A stretch of 64,000 nucleotides of DNA, from positions 18,736,358 through 18,800,357 of the forward strand of contig OY365810.1 of NCBI GenBank assembly GCA_959347315.1, in the 5' to 3' direction. This document shows positions 54,168-62,699 of the stretch, piece after piece. The notes beneath the pieces are model-generated. The model was given only the letters and a program-made list of their open reading frames with translations, did not search any database and was not told where the DNA came from. Position 1 is the stretch's first letter; every line of letters begins with the position of its first letter. The position numbers and the translations under genes were made by a program. This DNA comes from Bimastos eiseni. Lineage: Eukaryota > Annelida > Clitellata > Crassiclitellata > Lumbricidae.

Positions 54168-56786
54168 ATGGCGGTTCAAACAGAAAACTCCCATAATTCG
54201 ATGCACTACCGCAAACGATGCCTGATGGGATATAGAGACAAAGAGTCATTAAATAAACGCACAGAGTACTGTTCCCAACACGCCGCTCAAAAGATAGAAC
54301 TTCCAGAACCAGGAACTATATTGAGTTATAAAATTTATTATAGAAAGATGAGAGTGCCCTTTGTAGCGCACGCCGAGTCATTCAACAAACGTATTTACAC
54401 TTGCAACCAGATCCCAGCATGTCTTACACCAACAGATATCAAAAACACGTCCCAAGCCCCTTCTGCTATTATATTAAATGTTTTGACGATGACCTATATT
54501 CACAAGATCCCGTGACTTTCACAGCGGAGAGCGAAGACGACGATGTAGCACAGATATTCATAGACACTCTTATAGAAAATACAATAGATATCTATAAGAA
54601 GGAACAGGCCCTTTACAACTCGGCTACAGTTTGTCATATATGCGAAGGCGAACTGGGTGATGATTGAGTTAGAGACCACTGTCACCTTTCCGGTAAGTTT
54701 AAAGGCGCCGCTCACAAGATTTGTAATTTAAAATATATAGTCCTCAAGTTTTTCCCGGTGAGTTTTCCCCGGTCCATAATCTATCCTCTTACGACAGTCA
54801 TTTATTCGTAAAGAAATTGCGAGGTGATGATAACGAAATGATTAACTGCATTCCTAGCAACGAAGAAAAGTATATCTCATTTAGCAGAGAAGTCGTAGTC
54901 TATAAATTTATAGATAAAGAAAATAAGTTAAAATTTGTTAAACGAGAATTACGTTTTATCGATAGGTTTAGATTCATGGCATCGAGCCTCGACGCTTTAT
55001 CGAGGAACCTGAGCAAAGATTAGAGTAGGAATATAGGCAAGCACTATTCTGCTAATCAGCTCGATCTCTTGCTTAGAAAAGGAGTGTATGCTTACACTTA
55101 TGTTGATTCCATCGAGCGCCTGAACGAAACAGAACTACCACCAAAATCAGCGTTCTATTCAAGATTTAACGACTCGGGCATTAGTGATGAAGACTACAAC
55201 CATGTGCAGACGGTATGGGAAGAATTCGGATTCAACACGTTGAGAGAATATCACGATTTATATAACGTGACTGATGTTATCCTGCTTGCTGATGTATTTG
55301 AGAATTTTAGTGATGTATGCAGCGAGAACTATGGCCTAGATCCCGCTTGGTATTATACTTCTCCAGTCCTTGCATGTGACTCCTCCTTAAAGTTGACCAG
55401 AGTAGAGTTGGAGTTGTTGAGCGACTACGATATGATACTAATGGTTAAGCATGGGATAAGAGGTGGTCTTAGCACCATTTCACATCGTTATGGGATAACA
55501 GGACAGGTACATTAAGTACATGGGAGAAGCATTTAACGACGACAAGCCTTCAACATTTTTATAACCTATTTAGACGAGAACAACTTAAACGGATAGAGTA
55601 TGCGTAAAAATCTACCAACTCATGGATGCCAGTGAATGAGCAACGATGAGTTAAATGATTGGAGAGGAACACCGTGCTTATTAGAAGTCGACTTGGAATA
55701 TCCGAGGGGCATGCACGATCTTCACAACGACTATCCTCTTGCTCAAGAGAGTGTTAAAGTCGAACGATCGGTTGTGCAAAAACTTATTCCAAACTTGAAC
55801 GATAAAGTACATAGTCCATTATGTTTTATAATGGACTATGTACTTTTAGAATGAGATGGTAATGATTATCAATTCAGTAGGAGGAGGTAGCCCGTAGCTG
55901 TAAAAATGAATCTTATCATGGGTAAAATGCCAACCTGAGAACCAGAACCACCAACGATTTCGAGAAAGACTTTTTCAAACTAATGAACAATAGCGGTTTG
56001 GCAAGACATGTGAAAATATAGTCTCGCGTAGGTATAAAATTGGTGTGCAGTGAGAAGGAAGCTATTAAGCTAGCAGGGAGAACGATTTACGACACTCGAA
56101 CTATTTTCCATGAAAACCTAATCGCTATTCACATGAAACGGACGAAACTATATTACAACAAGCCTATATATCTTGGCATGTGTATTTCACATTTGAGTTA
56201 AACTATGATGTACGATTTTCATTTTAATTACATCAAGAAAAATTTCGAAGACAGAGCAAAGTTACTTTTTACAGATACGGATTCCTTAGCCTTTGAAATT
56301 AAGACTGAAGACTTCTACGCTGATATAACTCCTGACATTAGAAGTAGGTTTGACACTAGCGACTCTCCTAAAGACCATCCCTCTGCTTTAGAAACAGCCA
56401 TCAATAAAAAGGTCTTTGGCATGTTCAAAGATGAAGCAGCTGGTAAACAGTTCGAAGAGTTTGTAGGTTTAAGATCGAAGCTGTATTCGTACAAGATGGT
56501 TGGAGCGGACCACAAGAAATGTAAAGGAGTTAAGAATGTCGTCGAGAAATCTATCACTCACGAAGATTACAAAGACTGCCTGTTCACCAAGAGAGAACAA
56601 TCGAGAAAGATGAGTGTCAGTCGATTGCATCTTACTATTTACATATCGCCTAATACCACTTTTTCAGAAAATACTTTCCAAGAATTTTTAATCGATTCCG
56701 TTGAACTTATAAGTTTAATCTCTACAAGGGTGAAACCGGGGAAGCATGGATTAAGCGCGATGCAGTTATACGTGTACGATGATTAA
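54168..56786 (+). pseudogene. Set-A protein-primed DNA polymerase B, exonuclease and polymerase part
   Basis: Family B polymerase (DNA_pol_B_2) of a Polinton-like element. Starts in a Zn-ribbon-like C..C...H..YC segment (LNKRTEYCSQHAAQKIELP), then FCYYIKCFDDDLYSQ, an insert with CHICEGELGDD, the exonuclease region, VWEEFGFNTLREYHDLYNVT DVI (TPR1-like part), motif A YLDENNLNG near 55570, VDLEYP...LHNDYPLA, and motif C LLFTDTDSLAFEI (DTDS, 56264-56300), then GMFKDEAAGKQFEEFVGLRS. At least eight stops or frameshifts. The true N terminus is at 47523-49381. Confidence 0.92.
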
Positions 56787-56824
56787 ATTCGCTACTATTT
56801 TCAATGAGAAACATAATTGAAAAT

Positions 56825-57124
56825 CTAATCCATAAGATTAAAAACCTCACTGTCTCCAGATACCACGATATACGGCATGATGTATTCCGGTTCCGTTTCT
56901 ATCTTCGTTTTTGTAAAATTGAATGTCTTGTTCTCTTTATTAGTTTCCAACTTGTGTAGTAATGGCCCCTCGAATACGCTCATGTAATACTCTGCTTCAT
57001 CCTGCGCCTCTACCGTAATCAGGTAGAAATAGCCTACCGAACCGTACAGATACTGCTTCGTCTTAACTGTGTAAACTACGTCTTCTTCCATGGTCGTGAA
57101 ACCTATAAATTTACGAGTACCCAT
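56825..57124 (-). CDS. Set-A small conserved protein, intact 99 codons, unknown function
   Basis: MGTRKFIGFTTMEEDVVYTV ... IVVSGDSEVFNLMD, no lesion. The start is set at 57124 because ATATTTAAAATG overlaps it; an in-frame ATG lies 12 bp upstream. Beta-rich pattern, no Cys cluster, no signal or membrane segment. It ends 38 bp from the convergent polymerase stop and begins 130 bp from the divergent start at 57254. I do not recognise a function. Confidence 0.55.
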   Translation of the reverse strand: MGTRKFIGFTTMEEDVVYTVKTKQYLYGSVGYFYLITVEAQDEAEYYMSVFEGPLLHKLETNKENKTFNFTKTKIETEPEYIMPYIVVSGDSEVFNLMD

Positions 57125-57253
57125 TTTAAATATCATGAATAAAACTTTTTTTTAAATATACTGAATTTTTTTTTCTATTTCAACTTAAAGAAAACTTTTT
57201 CTATATAAAAAAGAAAAGTGATTGCCACACATGAAACATTTAATCCAGATAAA
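57125..57253. promoter_or_regulatory. Divergent promoter region of set A
   Basis: 129 bp of very AT-rich DNA between two divergent starts. TATTTAAAATG (minus) and GATAAAATG (plus) lie at its two edges. Confidence 0.4.
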
Positions 57254-57542
57254 ATGATATTTAGATTCATGAATAAGACGATCAACTTTGGTCAACGTAT
57301 TAAGATAAAATATGAATACCTGAACGGTGACGAAGGTGATTTTCATATCGCAACTCCCATTGAGACTTATTATTGGCAACTTCAGCATTAAAAAGATGGG
57401 GAATATCACAAGATCATGGTTTTGGTAAAACTGATGGCCCCATTGTAGGTTATAGTATGCCGGTAATGATGCACGATAGGTCATTTGGAATCAACTTAGG
57501 AAGAATCAGGAACTATCCGTATGTTTCTAAGTATTTTGGAAT
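57254..57542 (+). pseudogene. Set-A unknown gene, broken
   Basis: ATG in GATAAAATG. Reads MIFRFMNKTINFGQRIKIKY EYLNGDEG... to QLQH (stop at 57387), then continues in another frame as HGFGKTDGPIVGYSMPVMMH ... FGMY. No family recognised. It may be the front of the same gene as 57616-57913. Confidence 0.35.
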
Positions 57543-57615
57543 GTATTAAAAAGCATCTGCACGATTCTGATACAAAAAGCGGCCTCGAATAAGAAATGTG
57601 AAGATTCACAGGTTG

Positions 57616-57913
57616 AACAAATCTCTATTTTTTAAATCAAAAACAGGAAGACGAAAAGCCAAAGATGTACCCGAAATTGTTAACTGCGTATGGATCAACG
57701 GATATAACAACCGGATTGTATGATTTAGGCGATAATCAAATCGACCCTTTAACACTAATAAATACTTCGTGTAGTGTCGTGCTAGATTTAACATGCAGTA
57801 TATTCATCGGAAATAAGTCGTCCATACAATTAAGAGTAGAGGATGTATTGGTAGAAAGAACTGAAGTACGAAAGCGGGAAAGGCGCCTATTTCGCAAAGA
57901 ATCTCATCCTTAA
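57616..57913 (+). CDS. Set-A unknown protein fragment with basic C terminus
   Basis: Open reading through MYPKLLTAYGSTDITTGLYD ... SIFIGNKSSIQLRVEDVLVE RTEVRKRERRLFRKE. No stop inside. A regular beta pattern followed by a strongly basic tail suggests a structural or nucleic-acid-associated protein. I do not recognise the family. Confidence 0.4.
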
Positions 57914-57953
57914 GAAACAGGATTAATGTTAATAATTTTTAATGACTATGTCA

Positions 57954-58313
57954 TTAAAAATTGTGCCTTACGATCGGATCTGTATCACGTATCTTTCTCT
58001 CCATACTCTTCCATCAAAGTTTTTTTATTATTTTACCGTATGTCTTATGCGCTCTTGCCGCTTTGAATAATGATGAATACTTTACAACGTCACCCGTTTC
58101 CAAGTCAAAGATATCAACGGCTATCGGATTCGTTCGTATTTCTCTGCGATACATTTATCATGGATCGATCTCCTTTTGTTCTTTCTCTGGTTTCTTTATT
58201 TCTGGAATTATTCCATTCTCAACCAGTACACTTATAATTTCGTTTTTTTTCATAACTGACCAGCCCGTTGGCTCGTATTTCTTCATTAGCGATTTCAGTT
58301 CTGGGAGCTTCAT
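57954..58313 (-). pseudogene. Set-A small protein with SAP/HeH-like N terminus
   Basis: MKLPELKSLMKKYEPTGWSV MKKNEIISVLVENGI is a SAP/HeH-like DNA-binding helix pair. After a stop at about codon 57, REIRTNPIAVDIFDLETGDV VKYSSLFKAARAH follows in frame; the last part resembles the NUMOD-type 'S-xx-A-A' helix. The ATG (58311-58313) sits in TATTATAAAAACATG. Starts 26 bp after the capsid-type gene's stop, as in a packed gene block. Confidence 0.5.
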
Positions 58314-58339
58314 GTTTTTATAATAGAAAATATTTTTCT

Positions 58340-59615
58340 TTAATATACAATGCTCATTTTCTGACCGTCTGATTGGAAGTTTAGCAATTTTTCAGAAATG
58401 ACGACTGCATAAGCTTCCGTTCCAGCTGGCACCGCAGAATTGAAAGTAGCCCTGATCTGGATGTCGACGACCGATGACTTTAACCGTAAAGATTGCTTAC
58501 TTACATCGAAAACGAATAGCGGATGTAAATCCTTATAATCAGCCAGTGTAATGTTGCTCTGAGTTATGAGTTGATCCATCCCATCGAATTTTTCGCTAAA
58601 GGTCGTGGCAGCTCTATAAGCTCTCGAAAATTGCTGATTCGGGAATGAGAGGTTGTTATCGACTGCCGGGTATCTGTAGTGGTTCATCATCACATACATG
58701 TTTTTCAGGTCGCAATAATCGAAAATTGATGGATTAGCTTGTTGATTACCGCTTCGATTCGTTTGAAATCCAACGATAATATACCTGGGTCTTTCCGGCG
58801 ATATCAGTACGCTATGTCGTCAACTAAATGCGGTAGATCGAGGAACCGTTATGGTATCGCATTGATGAGCTGTTGCCTTTGATTCGATCGTTTTACACAG
58901 CTGCATTCTTTCCATGTCGGATGGAATCACGTGAGGCATAAACCACGAAATTTTACTGATGTTGACTTTACCAGCAGCTGCGGCGGCCAACCTGAAGACG
59001 GCGTCGTCGTCGGATTTGCGAACGAGCTTCAAAGTCTGCTTCATACCGTAGACTATCTTATCATAATCTTCGCAGAATCCAAAACTGTGCTTCAGGGGCA
59101 CAATGAAGCTAATGTGCCCTTGGCAGTTGGTTTCTGAATGAGATACGCCTGTCTGATCACGAACCCCGTGTTTTCGGCTATAACAGCAGTCGCGGCGGTA
59201 TCTTTTGTCCATAATTGGCTAAGTGAAGTCTTTGTGCGAGAGCGAAGTCGTTGGGATATTTTAATAGGTCCAGCATAGTCGTGGATTGTTCTGGATGAAA
59301 ACACGCTTTCGACCTCTTTATTCGATAGCGAATACTACATTTTACTGAAGATATGCATGAGCCCGTTGTTGGCAATAGCCGCAGCATCAGCATTGGCGTA
59401 AAAGGTTCCATCAACTTTATTCATTCTGCCTTCGAATAGCAGGTATGACTCGGAAGGATAGCTGAAAAGATCTTGAAGTTCGATATTGATGCGAATTTCT
59501 CCAGCGCTGTTCAGATTAGTTCTCGCTACCGGCTCGTACTCGTGCCATTCGTATCTCTCGACTCCGTCATCTATAATAATATTTTCAGTAAATCTTAGAA
59601 TATCTGACTACATTT
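58340..59615 (-). pseudogene. Set-A double-jelly-roll capsid-type protein (DJR-like)
   Basis: Major-capsid-type protein of another Polinton-like lineage. Phrases along the minus strand: EIRINIELQDLFSYPSESYL, NNGLMHIFSKM, LKHSFGFCEDYDKIVYG, KISWFMPHVIPSDMERMQL, RPRYIIVGFQTN, NMYVMMNHYRYPAVDNNLSF PNQQFSRAY, LFVFDVSKQSLRLKSSVVDI QI, ending KMSIVY. Total of about 425 codons. The ATG at 59615 is followed at once by TAG; further stops or shifts near 59335, 59200, 58845 and 58815. It is not detectably similar in sequence to the set-B capsid gene. Residues such as the FPNQQFSRAY block are typical of the family annotated as double-jelly-roll-like. Confidence 0.8.
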
Positions 59616-59764
59616 TGATATACCTACAAAATATTTTTAAAGCCAACTTCATTCCAGACCCACGCACGTAATCTTGTATCGATATGGCGCCACCGTGAGC
59701 GGACAGTAAATTATTTATATTCGTATTCCCGTCGCTGATTTAACGTTTCCTTGCTGTCTCGGCT

Positions 59765-60096
59765 AAGTGCTGTATTTCCGTTGGGGTATATTAAACTCTT
59801 TAGCAAATCGTTGCTCCGTTGGCTGCTTGCGGCGTCGGCGGTGGATTAAATATTTTTGCCGCTGCTTTATCCACCAATCGCTTTCCTGTATTATTAGCAA
59901 AGGTCCTATCAACATCTATAGCCTTTTTTCCTATATCAGTTGCAGCGTCCTTACCAACACACAATGCGGTTGATGCTACCTGTCTCGCCGCATTCGACGT
60001 TAACATTCTTTTGAAAAATCCTGATATCGTCTCAAATATTCCAGCGCTTCCTACGACGTATCTTTTAGTAAATCTTCTTTTAGCAAAGACAATCAT
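59765..60096 (-). pseudogene. Set-A small basic virion-like protein
   Basis: MIVFAKRRFTKRYVVGSAGI FETISGFFKRML..., then VASTALCVGKDAATDIGKKA ID. Basic head (KRRFTKRY), an amphipathic helix and Ala/Lys-rich coiled segments, resembling pVI- or core-like minor virion proteins in position and composition. Stop at 59800, with the reading apparently continuing in a shifted frame (FAKEFNIPQRKYST). The ATG lies in ATTATAAAATG. Confidence 0.5.
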
Positions 60097-60158
60097 TTTA
60101 TAATTGTATCATTACATTTTTATACTCTAACACATTTGTCACATTTTGTCGAAGTAAT

Positions 60159-60974
60159 TTATAGCAGATACCAACAACCTCTCTCGTCTCTTACACCCGT
60201 GTTTCCCGCTTTGAAGCTAGCCATTCGTAGAGTCAACACATCCGCTAACGCATTAGGGTGTTGTTGGAGAATTACAACTCCTTCGCCCGTCGAGAACTTC
60301 CCTTGCCGCGTCGAGAGCTTTCGTTCCAGCAAAGGCTTAATGATTTCTAAATATTTTAGGCCTCTCGACGATTTGGGTTTATTCGGCTTATTCGGTAGAT
60401 ACAAGGCACCCGTCGATTCAAGAATTTCCCAGTACTCGTCCAGATCGTTTTGACTGTATATCGACTCGTTTGGTTCCTTCATCGTCATCAATTCCCATAG
60501 CCCTGTAATTCCCTTGTAGGTGGTATTACCCACCGTTATATGTCTCCCTCAATCGAGATTTGCTGTTGTCGATGAAAAACTACCCATCTCTAGAGTTTAT
60601 TCCGAGGTCATATCCGTCGACTTCTTGTTTGAAGCGTATTCTTTTAGATATTTCGTCGCGATATCACCTAATTCCAAGGTTCTAATATCTGAAACTGGAT
60701 CATCGTCAAACACTTCTATCGACGGATACTGTGGGAATTGGATCACTTTCAACGATGCCGGTTGCGAGGCTGGCAATGCTCGTAGCGCGGCAGCTGTTGC
60801 CATAGAGTTCTCTTTTATAGTACCTAATTCTTTGGATATTCCAGACTGCGAGTCGATGATTGGCTTGTACGCCTTTTTATGTTCCCGCTGCAGCCGAATA
60901 TCCCCTAATTTCTTGATAAATTTTTCAACAATGAAATTTCGCTTTGCTGGGTCATTGATTTTTAGAATCGACAT
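60159..60974 (-). pseudogene. Set-A conserved protein (DUF8207-like)
   Basis: MSILKINDPAKRNFIVEKFI KKLGDIRLQREH..., a central VIQFPQYPSIEVFDDDPV, then after two breaks (60600-60534) YKGITGLWELMTMKEPNESIY and KPKSSRGLKYLEIIKPL. The GLWELI...PN...Y block is the mark of a transposon-borne family that I believe is called DUF8207; the name is from memory and unchecked. Function unknown; it regularly neighbours this polymerase and capsid type. The ATG lies in ACTAAATAAAATG. Confidence 0.6.
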
Positions 60975-61061
60975 TTTATTTAGTGGGACAATGTTTTATC
61001 GTAAAACGTAAACGTAAAATGTAAACGTATAAAAAAATGAACGTAAAACGTAAATTTACGT

Positions 61062-61610
61062 TCACTTTGTATTCAGTACGTTTTTGAATGCCTCTTCTCT
61101 AATGAACGATTGTTTCGTCGCTTCATCTATGTCGGCATTGCTTTTACTTCTAACCTTTTCCTTAATTTCATTAAATTTCTCGAATTCACTTAGAATAACA
61201 GAATATTCCAAGTGTGAGATATTATCATCGTCTAAGGCTTTCGAAACAAGGTCGCTGATTGAATTGAGTTTCCCATCGGCTATAGTCTTGATTTTTGCAT
61301 GTTTTTCTTGTCGCAGCGATAACATTCGGCGGATTTGGCTTCCTGGCAGACACAGAGCTCCAGCTCCCGCTGATAGCGACACCACGATTGTTGCGGCTGG
61401 TGCGGCTACGACGGTACTTAGAAAAGTTACGCCTAATGCACCGAGTCTTGAAGATGCAAGGACAAAGAAACTTCCAAACGCATCGACTAGTTTAACACTC
61501 TTCTGATATTTTTTTACAAATTATTTATTTCTTTCCCGTTCTCGTAATATTTCCTGCTGAATTTCAGAAATTTTCTGAAGGCGATAGGTATCTGCTTTAT
61601 TCAATTTCAT
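61062..61610 (-). pseudogene. Set-A membrane-associated small protein, one stop
   Basis: Starts MKLNKADTYRLQKISEIQQE (TATTATAAAATG at the ATG, 61610), then a TAA at codon 31 in frame, then FVKKYQKSVKLVDAFGSFFV. A hydrophobic Ala/Val/Gly-rich stretch follows (about codons 50-80, probably one or two membrane segments: GVTFLSTVVAAPAATIVVSL), then a charged helical C terminus (KIKTIADGKLNSISDLVSKA, EFEKFNEIKEKVRSK). Otherwise open for 182 codons. The family recurs in related elements; function unknown. Confidence 0.6.
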
Positions 61611-61645
61611 TTTATAATATTGAAGAGTATTTTTAAAATTAAAGT

Positions 61646-62046
61646 TTATTTGTTGGTGATGTAATTGATAGAACCTAACGTTTCTCCTTCATCTATGGAA
61701 ACTACGGTTTCATTTAATTCTTGTTATCTAATACAATGTCTTCCACGAATCCAGTAATGATGCTATTTAGCAGAGCATAACCCATTTCTAGACAGAACGA
61801 AACTTTACACTTTCCTTTGGTCATTCGAACACCAAAGCTTAACGGGACAGTAATCGTCTCATTCGGTTGAATAGTTATTGCTTGTTGAGCATAAAAGGAC
61901 CATCCTAAACCACCCCTTTCTCTAATCAGTCTACACTTGGCATCGTTTCTCAAAGTCCACCGAGCCGATCTCGGTTGTGTTCTTGCTCTTACTGGTTCAA
62001 TTTTAGGTTTCGTCCACCCAATTTTATGAATCGGATAATGAGACAT
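61646..62046 (-). pseudogene. Set-A small beta-rich protein, possibly dUTPase-like
   Basis: MSHYPIHKIGWTKPKIEPVR, then GLGWSFYAQQAITIQPNETI TVPLSFGVRMTKGKCKVSF. The strand order (xITIxPxETxxVPLxFGV) recalls the dUTPase/dCTP deaminase beta-barrel, but the metal/uridine motifs are not visible, so this is weak. Reads open to 61714, then NETVVSIDEGETLGSINYIT NK in a shifted frame. The ATG is in ATTATATAAAATG. Only 20 bp separate it from the stop of the upstream gene. Confidence 0.4.
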
Positions 62047-62066
62047 TTTATATAATATTTTATTTT

Positions 62067-62665
62067 TTAAAGTAACAATCCGAGAAGTGGAATGTTTTTA
62101 AACGGTGAATCTGGTTCAAGGATAAGCCCTTCACCAATTACGATTCCAGTACCTTTATTCAGACAGACCTTCTCCTACACCATCAAGTCCAGAACATTGG
62201 TATGCTTTAAGTATAGACCCTGCCCTTGTTGCACTATCTTATAGTTTTTACCTCGACTATAGAGATATATCGCGCCACCCGTTCCGGTGACTTTATCTAT
62301 GACTTTTGAACCAGCGGCAGCACCTATTCCTGTTAATGCACCCGTTGCTAAGTTCGGTTAAACGCTCGATAACAGAAATTTACCGGCAGTTGCTGGAAAC
62401 TGTAAAATGGCGCCATAAAGCCGCCTTCGACTTTTGCGTTATGGATTAGCTGCGTTTTACTCATTTTTATAGTCACGCCCGTTCCACCCTGATACGCTTT
62501 GGCTAATTTATTAACCTGTGCCTGGGTAAGAGCTAGCCCGTGGTTTCCTTCCAAATCGTTGTGCTTTAATCCTATGCTAACACCAGTTCCTGCTTATAGC
62601 GATCTTTTGATTTTGTCTTTTTGTCCTTCTGAAATATTAACGTTGACATTTATGTATCGACTCAT
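62067..62665 (-). pseudogene. Set-A conserved Gly-rich minor virion-type protein
   Basis: MSRYINVNVNISEGQKDKIK RSL, a stop (TAA at about 62594), GTGVSIGLKHNDLEGNHGLA LTQAQVNKLAKAY, GTGVTIKMSKTQLIHNAKVE GGF, then after a break near 62390 TGALTGIGAAAGSKVIDKV, KIVQQGQGLYLK, and NIPLLGLLL at the end. This family is well known beside the set-A capsid and polymerase in other animals. Gly-rich segments and a central hydrophobic stretch suggest a minor capsid or membrane-active protein; unproven. ATG in TTTATATAAAATG. Confidence 0.7.
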
Positions 62666-62699
62666 TTTATATAAAACTATAAAAACCGTGCCCTTAGCG

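Noticed and set aside
57185..57484. 99-codon minus-strand ORF
   Set aside because: Antisense to the plus-strand gene that begins at 57254 with GATAAAATG; no upstream motif of its own.
61646..62046. Firm dUTPase call
   Set aside because: Only the strand pattern ITIxPxET...FGV is suggestive; conserved dUTPase active-site motifs are not seen.
57254..62665. A packaging ATPase (FtsK/HerA type) expected in a Polinton-like element
   Set aside because: No Walker A (GxxxxGKS/T) could be seen in any frame of either gene set; it may be lost or lie outside the window.
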